Source: an uncultured Lachnospiraceae bacterium
Lineage (GTDB): Bacteria; Bacillota; Clostridia; Lachnospirales; Lachnospiraceae
Assembly: GCA_910586955.1 (NCBI GenBank)
Contig: CAJUMM010000004.1
Coordinates: 1-64,000 of the forward strand
Direction: 5' to 3'
DNA length: 64,000 bases
Below, in pieces: positions 1 through 8,929 of this stretch. Each line of letters starts with the position of its first letter. Positions within the stretch are counted from its first letter, which is position 1. The notes beneath the pieces were generated by a model. That model did not search any database. It worked only from the letters and a program-made list of their open reading frames with translations, and was not told where the DNA came from. The translations under genes and the position numbers were made by a program.

Positions 1-506
1 TCCAAGTCTTCACTCCGGATATCCAGGCCGTCCTCCAGGGTTGTGCAGAATACAATTCCCTCCGCTACCTGGTAACATTCTCCCAGCCGTTCCTCCAGAA
101 CCCGCCCCGGATGAATCCCGTTTTCACAGACAAGCAGGATCTGCTTCTCCGTTTCCCCTTCCTTTTGCCGGTGTACGGCGCTCTCTTTTAACTGCGGCAC
201 TATCCGGGAAAGCCGGTCCGCACCAATGGCCGTGCAGATCAAATCTGCCTCCTCCAGGCTTTGTCCCGCTTCCGGCTCTTCCCATCCGAAAATCCGGAAC
301 CCTTTCATTACAACAGAAGGCCTTCCGGTGCGAAAAAAGGAAACCGTATAACTTCCTTCCCTTCTCATCTTCTCCGCCAGCAGGCGATCCTCCTCTATAA
401 ACGTGACGGAGACCTCCGATGCAGCCAGCAGCCTTGCCAAATAGCCCCTGCCCGTCTTGCCTGCCCCCAGGATTACCGCTTTCTTTACCGCCTTATCCCT
501 GTTCAT
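1..506 (-). CDS. MtlD-like polyol/sugar dehydrogenase (3' end missing)
   Basis: The N-terminal 168 residues of a mannitol-1-phosphate 5-dehydrogenase/altronate oxidoreductase-type protein are visible; the rest lies beyond the left edge. The reading frame starts MNRDKAVKKAVILGAGKTGRGYL, whose GAGKTGRGY glycine loop at residues 14-22 matches the NAD-binding loop of MtlD (GAGNIGRGF). A later stretch, ICTAIGADRL, fits the second half of the Rossmann fold. I chose the ATG at 506 because GGAG lies 6 nt upstream; an in-frame ATG at 518 lacks a good site. It overlaps the end of the upstream PfkB gene, so the two are probably translationally coupled and form the distal end of the sugar operon. The family reduces ketoses or oxidises polyols and uronate derivatives. 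The substrate here is unknown. Confidence 0.7.
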   Translation of the reverse strand, partial: MNRDKAVKKAVILGAGKTGRGYLARLLAASEVSVTFIEEDRLLAEKMRREGSYTVSFFRTGRPSVVMKGFRIFGWEEPEAGQSLEEADLICTAIGADRLSRIVPQLKESAVHRQKEGETEKQILLVCENGIHPGRVLEERLGECYQVAEGIVFCTTLEDGLDIRSEDL

Positions 507-1443
507 AGCCTTCTCCATATGGCATGGAGGGGAGGCCCCCTGTGTGCTGTACGCAGAATGCCGCCGCCTGATTTGCTCTCCCCAATATTTCCATAAGCTT
601 TTCATGCCCGGCTATTTCCGGCCCAAGCCCTTCCTTTAAAAGCCCTTGGACAAACACCCCGAAGCAGCAGTCTCCCGCCCCTGTCGTATCTACGGCTCTC
701 ACTCTCTCCCCTTCTATCCTTCCACGTCCTGTTCTCGTGCAGTAAGCGCATCCGTCTGCCCCAAACGTGACCAGAACCAGCTTCGGCCCCATAGCAAGCA
801 GTTTCTTTGCCCCCTCTTCCCAGTTTTCCTCACCGGTCCCTGCAAAAACTTCCAGTTCTTCCAGTGATACCTTTAAAATATCCGTCATTCCAATTACCCG
901 GCGCACTCTCTCCATTCCAGTCTCCGGCTTTTCCCAGCTGATTGGCCGCCAATTAATATCGTATGTAACAAGCTTTCCCCTGTCCTTCGCATACCGGATA
1001 CAATCCAGCACCGTTTCATAAGATTTCTCCCCCGTCATAATAAAAGAGGTCACATGGAGGACTTCACATCCGTCTATCATCCGGTAATTCACATCCTCTT
1101 TCGAAAGGTCCATGTCCGCGGCATCTTTTTTATAATAGAGGAAATCATGCTCACCGTCTTCCCGCAGCTGCACAAAGGCCCCGGTGGTCAGACGGTCGGG
1201 AGAATACACCAGCCCTTCCGTGTCGATCCGTTCCCTGCGCAGGCTGTCCTCCAGGAATCTTCCAAACATCTCGTTTCCCAGCTTGCAGATCACACCGCAG
1301 CGTCCCCCCTGTCTGGCAACCGCCGTCAGAAAATTCGCTACACTCCCTCCAGGATTGCATTCAAAGAGGGGATTCCCGTTTCCCGAACGCCCCGTAGAAG
1401 TAAAGTCAATCAACACCGTTCCTATTCCGACAACATCATACAT
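493..1443 (-). CDS. PfkB-family sugar kinase
   Basis: A 316-residue carbohydrate kinase of the ribokinase/PfkB family, which phosphorylates a sugar hydroxyl with ATP. The N-terminal VVGIGTVLIDF and the glycine-rich PGGSVANFLTAVARQGG segment are the sugar-binding signature. DTTGAGD near residues 252-258 is the second PfkB signature, with Asp258 as the expected catalytic base. A GTG 12 nt further upstream is in frame, but the ATG at 1443 has GAGG at 6 nt and overlaps the preceding gene by 8 nt, so it is preferred. It sits between a racemase-fold gene and an MtlD-like gene, so it probably phosphorylates the imported sugar or its isomer. The exact substrate cannot be read from the sequence. Confidence 0.85.
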   Translation of the reverse strand: MYDVVGIGTVLIDFTSTGRSGNGNPLFECNPGGSVANFLTAVARQGGRCGVICKLGNEMFGRFLEDSLRRERIDTEGLVYSPDRLTTGAFVQLREDGEHDFLYYKKDAADMDLSKEDVNYRMIDGCEVLHVTSFIMTGEKSYETVLDCIRYAKDRGKLVTYDINWRPISWEKPETGMERVRRVIGMTDILKVSLEELEVFAGTGEENWEEGAKKLLAMGPKLVLVTFGADGCAYCTRTGRGRIEGERVRAVDTTGAGDCCFGVFVQGLLKEGLGPEIAGHEKLMEILGRANQAAAFCVQHTGGLPSMPYGEGYEQG

Positions 1444-2131
1444 GTAACGCCTCACCTCCCCTCTGAAGCAGCTCTTTTAATTCCTCTACGCAGAAAGGAA
1501 CGGAAGAGACCACCTCACAGCCGGCAATTTCTTCTATCTCTTTCTGCAAAATCCCTGTGGATCCCTGGGCCAGATAAACCAGCTCTTTCCCCCGCAGTTC
1601 CCTGGCCCCTTGCAGCACTTCTTCCCGGTAACGGAGTTCGTCCGTTTTCAGAAGATAGGGAAGTGCTTTTTCCCACAAAACCGTTTCCGTCTGTAAAAAA
1701 ATCCCTTTCCGGTCTGCCAGTTCCCGAAAACCTGCCAAAACAGGCTCTACCGGATTGGCGGAAGTTGCGAAAACCGTTATCTTTTTCTTGCATTCCCCAC
1801 AGTATTCCAGCGCCCTGCCGTCTATGGCCACCAGAGGCACCTTTGTCTCCCTGCCAAGAAGACGTACCTGGGGCGACAAGGTGGAACAGGCCACCAGAAT
1901 CACATCCGGCTTTGACAGCTCCGCTGCTTTTACCATATACCTCAGCTTATCCAGGCGCTCTCTTTGTTTTTCATGGGGACTCTGCTCCCTATCTACCTCT
2001 CCGAATCTTTCGTCCAGCATATGATAAACCTTAAGCTGCCCCGGAAATACTTTCTCCAATTCTGTTTTTATCCTTTCCCCTACCGAGGATATGGTTTTTT
2101 GAATGGTATGGATCATTACTATTTTTTTCAT
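1436..2131 (-). CDS. Asp/Glu racemase-superfamily protein
   Basis: A 231-residue protein of the aspartate/glutamate/hydantoin racemase superfamily. True racemases use two cysteines. Here the first is present (Cys82 in VACSTLSP), but the second position, in LAQGSTG, carries Ser191. The two-base mechanism is therefore probably altered, and the reaction need not be racemisation. Members with an LAQ-type second motif occur in sugar operons, where their role is unclear. The start overlaps the end of the isomerase gene by 4 nt, indicating coupled translation within the operon. The fold assignment is firm; the function is open. Confidence 0.75.
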   Translation of the reverse strand: MKKIVMIHTIQKTISSVGERIKTELEKVFPGQLKVYHMLDERFGEVDREQSPHEKQRERLDKLRYMVKAAELSKPDVILVACSTLSPQVRLLGRETKVPLVAIDGRALEYCGECKKKITVFATSANPVEPVLAGFRELADRKGIFLQTETVLWEKALPYLLKTDELRYREEVLQGARELRGKELVYLAQGSTGILQKEIEEIAGCEVVSSVPFCVEELKELLQRGGEALHV

Positions 2132-2964
2132 ATTCTTCCCCCCTGCGGATACCTGGCCAGAATAGGCAGCAATTTCTCTGCAGATAGCCTTGCCGCCGTC
2201 CCGGCATCCGGGATCTGGCGTATCTCCAAAGTGAGATCCCCTTGGTAGCCCTGTTTGCAGAGAATTTCCACAATGCGTTCAAAATCAATGCTCCCGCTTC
2301 CCGGATATTTCCGGCTGCTGTCTGCCAGATGCACGTGAAATGCTTCCGCCCCATATTTCTCCAAGGACCGGTATAAATCTTTTTCCTCGATATTCATATG
2401 GAACACGTCCAGCATCAGGCCAAAATTCTTCCGGTCCACCGCCCGGATCAATTCCTGTGCTTCCTGGCAGGTATTGATAAAATCGTTGTAAAAGAACGCC
2501 GCCGTCTCCAGTGCGATCCGTACCTTCCGCTCCTGGGCATAGTCACTCAGTACCCGGAAGCTTTCCGCCGCCCAATCAAAGGTCTGCCTGCCGGAAATGC
2601 CCTTGCGGCAGGTCCCTTTAATTCTCCCGGCATTGATATGGGTTCCCAGATATGCAGCCAAATCGATGGCACTTTTCACCTTTTTTACAGATATCTCCCT
2701 GGTTTCCGGATCCGGGCTGCTCAAATCACATCCGTTACCGCCCATTTCTCCTGTGCAGATCAGGCACACATCCATTTCACACCGTTCCAGTATGTTTTTT
2801 GTCTCCAGAAAGTCTTCCTGTTCCGGATCCCCGGTCATTAATTCAACCGCCTGATAGCCCTGTTTTTTTAAAAACACCAGATTTCTCTCCAAATCCCCTT
2901 CCAGGCAGTTCTTCTCCGGATTTTTATTTTCTCCTGCCAGAGATACCTGATAGCTAAGACGCAT
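2128..2964 (-). CDS. Sugar phosphate isomerase/epimerase (TIM barrel)
   Basis: A 278-residue xylose-isomerase-like TIM-barrel protein. The metal-site residues of the AP_endonuc_2 family can be placed: Glu in RIALETAAFF, Asp in GLMLDVFHMN, His in FHVHLADSS and a late Glu in LTLEIRQ. The family interconverts keto and aldo sugars or epimerises at C3, usually with Mn or Mg. I use the ATG at 2964, which has AAAGGA upstream and gives the normal start MRLSYQVSLAG; a longer in-frame start would add 23 residues unlike the family. It overlaps the permease gene by 11 nt. It likely converts the imported sugar before the PfkB kinase acts. Confidence 0.8.
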   Translation of the reverse strand: MRLSYQVSLAGENKNPEKNCLEGDLERNLVFLKKQGYQAVELMTGDPEQEDFLETKNILERCEMDVCLICTGEMGGNGCDLSSPDPETREISVKKVKSAIDLAAYLGTHINAGRIKGTCRKGISGRQTFDWAAESFRVLSDYAQERKVRIALETAAFFYNDFINTCQEAQELIRAVDRKNFGLMLDVFHMNIEEKDLYRSLEKYGAEAFHVHLADSSRKYPGSGSIDFERIVEILCKQGYQGDLTLEIRQIPDAGTAARLSAEKLLPILARYPQGGRI

Positions 2965-3967
2965 TGGAATTTTCCTTTCTCTCGTAGTAATAATCAAAGA
3001 GCAGTGCAGCCAGCAGCAGAAGGCCGAATACAATCAGATTGTAAAAGGTATTGATGGAACGGAAAAGGGCCATTCCCGAAGAAACCAGCTGCAGGGTAAT
3101 AACCGCCAGAACCACGCCGCCTGTTCTTCCCTTCCCCCCGCTTGGATTTACGCCTCCCAAAACACAGATCAGAATGGAAAGAAGGGTGTAGGAAGCCCCG
3201 TAGTCCGCTTTAGCCGAATTCATTCTCCCAAGCATAATCAACCCGGATACCGCCGACATGCAGCCTGAAAACATATAGGCTTTTAGCAATATGGCGCTCT
3301 TCTTCACCCCGGCAAAGCAGGCCGCCTTCTCATTGCTTCCCTGGAGCTTAAGATAGACGCCAAAGGAAGTTTTATTCAGCAGGAACCAGGCAAGAAGCCC
3401 GCAGACAGCAAACAGAAGCACCGGAACCGGAAGAACCCCAAACAAAGAGTACTGGAAAAACGCCGCATAAGCCTCCGGAATCCCTCCCACCGCCTGGCCG
3501 CCTGTGATGCCGATTCCAATCCCGCCAAAGAGCTTCAAGGTTCCTATGGTAGAGATAAAGGCCGGTATATTGATCTTATAAATCAGGAAGGCGCTCAGAG
3601 CCCCGCACAGCAGTCCAATCAGGAGGGCAGACACAAAGACCGCCGCCACCGCCAGTGCCATTCCCCCGCCGCTCAAATCACGAGGCAGGTACCGGCCCAT
3701 CCAAAGGGCGCTTAAAATCCCTGTCAGGTTTGCCACTCCCACCGTAGAGAGATCGATCCCGCCCGATATCATGGCAAACATAACACCCAGGGCAAGAAGG
3801 CCGTATTCCGGGAATTGGTACATCATAGCCTGGAAAATACTGGCTTTCAGGAAATCTCCTCCCTTCATCAGGGACAGTCCCAGGAAACATAGGATAAAAA
3901 TCACGCAGAGATTTGCAATATGGGGATCCAGGCCCATTCCCTTTCTCATTTCTTTTATTTTCTTCAT
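2954..3967 (-). CDS. RbsC-type sugar ABC transporter permease 2
   Basis: A 337-residue inner-membrane permease of the ribose/xylose/galactose branched family (BPD_transp_2). Many hydrophobic segments are seen. The family signature MFAMISGGIDLSTVGVANL occurs near residue 65 and PSGGKGRTGGVVLAV near the C-terminus. The ATG at 3967 lies in an ATGA overlap with the stop of permease 1, so translation is coupled. Together with permease 1 it should form a heterodimeric channel fed by the lipoprotein at 6.5-7.6 kb and powered by the ATPase at 5.0-6.5 kb. Confidence 0.88.
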   Translation of the reverse strand: MKKIKEMRKGMGLDPHIANLCVIFILCFLGLSLMKGGDFLKASIFQAMMYQFPEYGLLALGVMFAMISGGIDLSTVGVANLTGILSALWMGRYLPRDLSGGGMALAVAAVFVSALLIGLLCGALSAFLIYKINIPAFISTIGTLKLFGGIGIGITGGQAVGGIPEAYAAFFQYSLFGVLPVPVLLFAVCGLLAWFLLNKTSFGVYLKLQGSNEKAACFAGVKKSAILLKAYMFSGCMSAVSGLIMLGRMNSAKADYGASYTLLSILICVLGGVNPSGGKGRTGGVVLAVITLQLVSSGMALFRSINTFYNLIVFGLLLLAALLFDYYYERKENSNAS

Positions 3968-4974
3968 GCCTGTTCCCCCAATCTGTTTATGGTGTTCTTT
4001 TTTCTGGAAACAATCATCTGGACCGCCGTAATCCCCGTACCCAAGATAATAAAAATTGCCGACACCATGGTCTGCCAATAGGAGGGAACGTTAAGCAGAA
4101 GCAGGCTGTTTTTTACAATCGTCAGCAGCAGTGTACCCAAAAGCGCCCCCTTGATGGTTCCCACGCCTCCGGTCATCCGCACTCCTCCCAGCACCGTACA
4201 GGCAATCACGTCATTTTCAATCCCGATTAAGCTTGTAGGCACACAGTAGAGATTCATTATATACCTTGTATACCCCGTCAGGCCGGCAACCGCTCCCGCA
4301 AAGCCGTAGACGAAGATCTGGATGCCAACTACCCGGAAACCGGCCCTGGCCGCAGACTGGATGTCTCCGCCCACAGCAAAAATCCCTCTTCCCAGCATGG
4401 TTCTCTGGAGAATAAACCAGGAAACCAGCACCACGGCCCCCACGAGAAGAATGGTCACCGGCATACTGGCCTGAATGTCCAGCTCCTGGTTAGAGACTAC
4501 GAACAGGCTCTTTTTCCCAAAATCCAAAAGGTTTTTAGGGAGCATAATTTCATGACACCGGAGCACGCCCTGCATAATCCCCAGATAAACGTTGCCTGTG
4601 GCCAGGGTCACAATCATAGGGGGAAATTTAAAGTACCCGATAAGGATCCCGTTCAAAACTCCCAGGCACATGCCAAGGAGAATGACAAGAAGGTAGCCTG
4701 TCAGCAGACTTCCCTCTCCTCCCCAGCTGTTCTGCAGGGTGATTACTACGTAGCCGCTCAGGGCCGCTACGGAGGGGAAAGAAAGATCAATTCCGCCGGA
4801 AATCAGGCTGAACATAAGAGCTATGGAAAACAACGCCGTAGGAATAAAAGACCGGATATTATCCACCAGATTGTTGGCCGTATAAAATTGCCCGCTTACA
4901 GCCTCTATCATCACCGACACCAGCAAAATGGTGAGAAAAACATAAAACTCATGATATTTTAAAATTTTTTTCAT
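3964..4974 (-). CDS. RbsC-type sugar ABC transporter permease 1
   Basis: A 336-residue multispanning permease homologous to its downstream neighbour. MFSLISGGIDLSFPSVAAL near residues 56-75 and GGVRMTGGVGTIKGALLG near residue 265 are conserved family motifs. The gene starts 3 nt after the ATPase stop and overlaps permease 2 by 4 nt. Two different permeases with one fused ATPase is the layout of LsrCD- or RhaPQ-like systems rather than the single RbsC of ribose transporters. The substrate is therefore more likely a deoxysugar, polyol or other unusual sugar than ribose (inference). Confidence 0.88.
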   Translation of the reverse strand: MKKILKYHEFYVFLTILLVSVMIEAVSGQFYTANNLVDNIRSFIPTALFSIALMFSLISGGIDLSFPSVAALSGYVVITLQNSWGGEGSLLTGYLLVILLGMCLGVLNGILIGYFKFPPMIVTLATGNVYLGIMQGVLRCHEIMLPKNLLDFGKKSLFVVSNQELDIQASMPVTILLVGAVVLVSWFILQRTMLGRGIFAVGGDIQSAARAGFRVVGIQIFVYGFAGAVAGLTGYTRYIMNLYCVPTSLIGIENDVIACTVLGGVRMTGGVGTIKGALLGTLLLTIVKNSLLLLNVPSYWQTMVSAIFIILGTGITAVQMIVSRKKNTINRLGEQA

Positions 4975-4977
4975 CCT

Positions 4978-6480
4978 CTATCCCGCCTCCCCCTGCCGAA
5001 ACATAGCCTGCTCCAAAAGCGGCTCGTCAATTTCCCTTGTAACAAATTCTCCCGACAGCCTTCCGTTTTTCATAATCAGCACCCGGTCACTGCAGGAAAA
5101 GATCTCCGGGATATCGTCGGATATAATGATGATGCTCATGCCTCTTTCCGAAAGTTCCCGCAGCAGCCTGTGGATGTCATATTTGGCGCCGATATCCACC
5201 CCCACCGTTGGGCCGTTCAAAATCAAAATATTCAAGTTTGTAGCCAGCCATCTCGCCAAGATAACCTTCTGCTGGTTGCCGCCGGAAAGAGTGGAAACGT
5301 TCCGCTCCATGTCCCTGGTATTCACCGCCATCTCCTCTATCCACTTTTTTCCCTCTTCCAGCATCCCTTTTTTATCAAGGATCCCCAGCTTTCCCGTATG
5401 CCTGGGGAGATTGGACACCAATTCATTGAGAAAAATAGACTGATCCAGGAAAAGCCCCTCCGTGAGCCGATCCTCCGGCACATATCCCATTTTCTCCCTC
5501 ATGGCATCCTGAATGCTCTTTAACCGCACCGCCTTCTGATTGATTTTCACCTCTCCAAAGTCAAAGGGTTCCAGTCCAAACAGCGCCTTTGCCAGTTCGG
5601 TCCTCCCGGAGCCAAGAAGCCCCGCAATACAGAGAACTTCCCCCCGGTGCAGGGAAAAAGAAATATCTGAAAACGCATGGCGTTTCCCCAGATCCTTTAC
5701 CTCCATCACCACCTCACTGCTAATCTCCCTGTCCAAATGCTGGGCCTCAAATTTCCTGCCGGTCATATAAAAGGCGAAATCGTCCCTGTTTAAATCCTTC
5801 ACCTCTCCGGTTATGATCTTTTCCCCGTTCCGCAGAACCGTATATTTGGAAGAAATCTGAAAAACCTCATCCGTTTTGTGGCTTACAAACAAAATTGCGA
5901 TTCCTTCCTCCTGAAGCATCCTCACGATCTCGAAGAGCTTGTCTACCTCTTTCTTGGTCAGGGCCGTTGTGGGCTCGTCCATAATAATCAGTTTTGCATT
6001 ATGGAGCAGAGCCCTGGAAATGGCCACCAGCTGTTTATCTGCCACACAGAGATTTTCTACATTCTCATCCAAATCCACCTGAAAGCCAATCCGTGCCACC
6101 GCTTTTCCTGCAATCTCCTGCATCCGTTTCCGGTTTACCAGCTTTCTCCGGGACATAATCTCGGAATTTAAGGCAATGTTTTCTCTCACCGTCAGATTGG
6201 GAAATACGGAGAAATCCTGATAAATCACCTGGATCCCCATCTGGATAGCCAGGCCTGGGGTCATATGCCTGCATTCCACTCCGTCGATCACAATCTTTCC
6301 CGAATCCGCCCTGTGCACCCCGCAGAGCACCTTAATCAAAGTAGACTTCCCGCTTCCGTTTTCCCCTGCCAGCGCATGGATTTCTCCCTTCCGGATGGTC
6401 AGACTGACGTTTTTTAACGCCTGCACCCCTCCGAAGGATTTGCTGATGTCTATAAGTTCTATCAATGCCTCTCCCGCCAT
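4978..6480 (-). CDS. RbsA-type duplicated ABC transporter ATPase
   Basis: A 500-residue protein with two fused nucleotide-binding domains, as in RbsA, MglA and XylG. The first has Walker A GENGSGKST and Walker B LIIMDEPTTAL. The second has the degenerate GLLGSGRTEL loop normal for the family and an intact LSGGNQQK signature. Its Walker B reads ILNGPTVGVD (residues 420-429), so the usual Asp-Glu pair is Asn-Gly; domain 2 should bind but not hydrolyse ATP. Start: a GTG at 6489 abuts the ribosome site, whereas the ATG at 6480 has GGAGG at 8 nt, so 6480 is used. The gene follows the binding-protein gene after a hairpin. Confidence 0.9.
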   Translation of the reverse strand: MAGEALIELIDISKSFGGVQALKNVSLTIRKGEIHALAGENGSGKSTLIKVLCGVHRADSGKIVIDGVECRHMTPGLAIQMGIQVIYQDFSVFPNLTVRENIALNSEIMSRRKLVNRKRMQEIAGKAVARIGFQVDLDENVENLCVADKQLVAISRALLHNAKLIIMDEPTTALTKKEVDKLFEIVRMLQEEGIAILFVSHKTDEVFQISSKYTVLRNGEKIITGEVKDLNRDDFAFYMTGRKFEAQHLDREISSEVVMEVKDLGKRHAFSDISFSLHRGEVLCIAGLLGSGRTELAKALFGLEPFDFGEVKINQKAVRLKSIQDAMREKMGYVPEDRLTEGLFLDQSIFLNELVSNLPRHTGKLGILDKKGMLEEGKKWIEEMAVNTRDMERNVSTLSGGNQQKVILARWLATNLNILILNGPTVGVDIGAKYDIHRLLRELSERGMSIIIISDDIPEIFSCSDRVLIMKNGRLSGEFVTREIDEPLLEQAMFRQGEAG

Positions 6481-6504
6481 CCCTTGCACCTCCTCCTTAT
6501 TTGG

Positions 6505-6538
6505 AAGGGGACGCCGCCTTAATTCGCAACATCCCCTT
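6505..6538 (-). other. Intercistronic stem-loop after the binding-protein gene
   Basis: A 9-bp stem (AAGGGGATG pairing with CGTCCCCTT on the minus strand, one G-U) closes a 16-nt loop between the binding-protein stop and the ATPase ribosome site. No U-run follows, so it is not a simple terminator. Such hairpins commonly protect the upstream message, so that a binding protein is made in excess over its transporter subunits. That role is inferred from position and structure. Confidence 0.5.
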
Positions 6539-6543
6539 TTTCA

Positions 6544-7590
6544 TCAGAAATCATATTCCGAAACATCTTCCTTGGTAATCTTAAACATTCCCGCTCCCTC
6601 CAGACAGTTTGGCGAATCCTCCGAGACGGTAATGCTGGTATAACCCTCAATACCCAAGTCCATCCCTTCCTTCACTTCTTCTCCGTCCAGTATTTTAACT
6701 GCCAGGCTGCACATAGCATATCCCGTCTGGTAAGGATCCCAGCCGCAGATCTCCAGCAAGGATCCGTCTTCCAGATACTGGGCGCATTTTCCCGGAGTTC
6801 CAAGTCCTGCTATGGCCACCTGATCGATTTTCTGCAGTTCTTCCACCGCCTTGGCAATTCCCGGGAGATCCGCCGACGAAGCCCCAATGATGCCGTTTAA
6901 ATCCGGATACTTTTTCAAAAGCTCCTTGGTCCTGTCGTAGGCCGTCTCCGTGTTGTCCGCAGACTCAATTCTGGGATCCGCTTCCAAAAGCTGCATATTG
7001 GGATACTTCTCTTTCTGGTACTCCACCGCCGCATCCATCCAGATATTGTGGGAACCGTTGCTTAAGCTGCCCACCATGGTTGTGTAAGTCCCAGTCTCCC
7101 CCATCTGCTCCGCAAGGGAGTCCATCATAAAGCGTCCAAACTCCTCATTGTTAAAAGAATCCAGAGAATAGTCTTTATTTTTTATACCTACTCCTTCATT
7201 GGCGATTACAACAATCCCCGCTTCTCTTGCCCGCTGGAGGGCCGGATCCACAGCTTCCACATCCACCGGCACAATACAGATGGCATCCACCTCCTGGGCA
7301 ATCACATCTTCCAAAAGCTGCAGCTGCGCGGAGGCATCTACTTTAGAGGGGCCTTTCTGATAAGCCGTAATTCCCATATCCTCGGCAAATTGATTGACGC
7401 CCTGTTCCTGGCGGATTCCCCACTGGCTCTCCGCATTCTTTGCAATCACTACAATCTCATAATCTTTCTTTGTATCGGCAGCCGGAGGCGCTTCCTTCTC
7501 CGGTTCTTTCCCCCCGCAGGCTGCCGTTCCCGCCAGCAAAACCCCGCACAAAACACCCGCCAGTATTTTTTTCCCAAACAGCTTCTCCAT
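6544..7590 (-). CDS. Sugar ABC transporter substrate-binding lipoprotein
   Basis: A 348-residue periplasmic-binding-protein-like lipoprotein (type 1, RbsB/LsrB/RhaS-like). The signal peptide ends in the lipobox LAGTAAC, so Cys25 should be lipidated and the protein anchored outside the membrane. A short Pro/Ala linker precedes the two-lobed domain beginning YEIVVIAKNAESQWG. The motif AICIVPVDVEAVDPALQRAREAG is typical of lobe 1 in this family. The gene starts 17 nt after the ROK regulator stop, so regulator and transporter share a transcript. It delivers the unknown sugar to the two permeases downstream. Confidence 0.9.
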   Translation of the reverse strand: MEKLFGKKILAGVLCGVLLAGTAACGGKEPEKEAPPAADTKKDYEIVVIAKNAESQWGIRQEQGVNQFAEDMGITAYQKGPSKVDASAQLQLLEDVIAQEVDAICIVPVDVEAVDPALQRAREAGIVVIANEGVGIKNKDYSLDSFNNEEFGRFMMDSLAEQMGETGTYTTMVGSLSNGSHNIWMDAAVEYQKEKYPNMQLLEADPRIESADNTETAYDRTKELLKKYPDLNGIIGASSADLPGIAKAVEELQKIDQVAIAGLGTPGKCAQYLEDGSLLEICGWDPYQTGYAMCSLAVKILDGEEVKEGMDLGIEGYTSITVSEDSPNCLEGAGMFKITKEDVSEYDF

Positions 7591-7607
7591 ACAGTTCTCC
7601 TTTTCTT

Positions 7608-8861
7608 CTACGCGGATTCACCTCCGCCGTTTTCTTCGTTTATACGGACCAGCCGCCCGGAAACCAGCCGGAAATGATTCAACAACATATCACAGGCCAG
7701 CGCAGCCGCACCATATAAAACGGTTTCCTTTTTCAGCTTTGAATATTCAATGGAAAGGCTTTTCTGATATGCCGGCAGTACCCTCTCTTTCACCGTACTG
7801 CGGATCGCTTCCATCAAAATATCTCCGCCCTGTACCATTAAATCACTGATCCGGATGGCATCCGCCGAGAAAATATTAATGATATTGGCCAGGCCGCAGC
7901 CCATATAATATCCCGTATCCCGGATCAAACGAATGCAAAACGGATCTCCTTTCTCCATTCCGGAAAAAATATCCTCTGCCGTAATCTTTCCTTTTCCCGC
8001 CAAAATACTTTCCGGGTACTCTCCCACCTCCCTTTCCGCTCTTTTTACCAATGCCAGCGAAGAACAATACAGGCGCAGGCAGCCTGCATTCCCGCAGGAA
8101 CAGCGCTCCCCGTTGAGATCAATGGACATATGGCCAATCTCACTGGAAATCCGGGACCGGTTCAAAAGAATCTCTCCGTTGGATACAATGCCTGCTCCAA
8201 TCCCCTCGCTGGCCAGAAGATGAACCAGGGTTCCCTTCTCATTGTGATATGTCCCGTATTTCCATTCGGCCAGGGCACCTGCATCCGCATCGTGATCAAT
8301 AACCACCGGAATATCATAGGCATTTACAAACTCTTCCGTGAAGTCCACGGTCTCCCAGCCGATCCGATCTGCCATAAGGACAATTTTCCCCGTTCTCCTG
8401 TCATAAGGTCCCGGTACGGCAATCCCTATGGCAAGTATCTCCGGATGCTGCCTTCTCATATCGTCAATACACTGCTTGATTCTCTCCACTATGTACGGTA
8501 CGCCGTCTGCTATATTGGTCTTTTCCGAATATTTCTCATACAGCTTTCCCTTGATGTCAAAAAGCCCTGTCTGGAACATGTCCCTGGATATCTTTACAGC
8601 GGCCACTTTCACCTGCTCCGCTTTCAGCCGGAGCCCTATGGAACGCCTTCCTTTTTTTCCCTCTACCAGGCCAATCTCTTCCACCAAGCCTGCCTCTATA
8701 AATTCTGCTATGATTTTTGTTATGGAGGCCTGCTGCAGTCCTGTCTTTTCTGCAATCTGCACCCGGGTGCAGATCTCCTGCTGTGTTAAAATCTGTAATA
8801 CAACGGAACGGTTATTCTCCTGAATATCCTCATTGTTTTTTCCCTTTTTTCCCGTAGACAT
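7608..8861 (-). CDS. ROK-family transcriptional regulator
   Basis: A 417-residue NagC/XylR-type repressor. An N-terminal winged helix-turn-helix (about residues 15-75, including LQQASITKIIAEFIEAGLVEE) precedes a ROK sugar-kinase-like domain. The zinc-binding signature CSCGNAGCL is intact. ROK repressors leave DNA when their sugar or sugar phosphate binds. This gene is the first of an operon running through the transporter and catabolic genes, so it probably autoregulates the whole unit. AT-rich inverted repeats in the upstream gap are candidate operators. Residues for kinase activity were not evaluated. Confidence 0.9.
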   Translation of the reverse strand: MSTGKKGKNNEDIQENNRSVVLQILTQQEICTRVQIAEKTGLQQASITKIIAEFIEAGLVEEIGLVEGKKGRRSIGLRLKAEQVKVAAVKISRDMFQTGLFDIKGKLYEKYSEKTNIADGVPYIVERIKQCIDDMRRQHPEILAIGIAVPGPYDRRTGKIVLMADRIGWETVDFTEEFVNAYDIPVVIDHDADAGALAEWKYGTYHNEKGTLVHLLASEGIGAGIVSNGEILLNRSRISSEIGHMSIDLNGERCSCGNAGCLRLYCSSLALVKRAEREVGEYPESILAGKGKITAEDIFSGMEKGDPFCIRLIRDTGYYMGCGLANIINIFSADAIRISDLMVQGGDILMEAIRSTVKERVLPAYQKSLSIEYSKLKKETVLYGAAALACDMLLNHFRLVSGRLVRINEENGGGESA

Positions 8862-8929
8862 CGTTCTACTCCTCTCTGAAAGTATTTGATTCTACTATTG
8901 TATCACATATTTTTCACTTTTTATTAATT

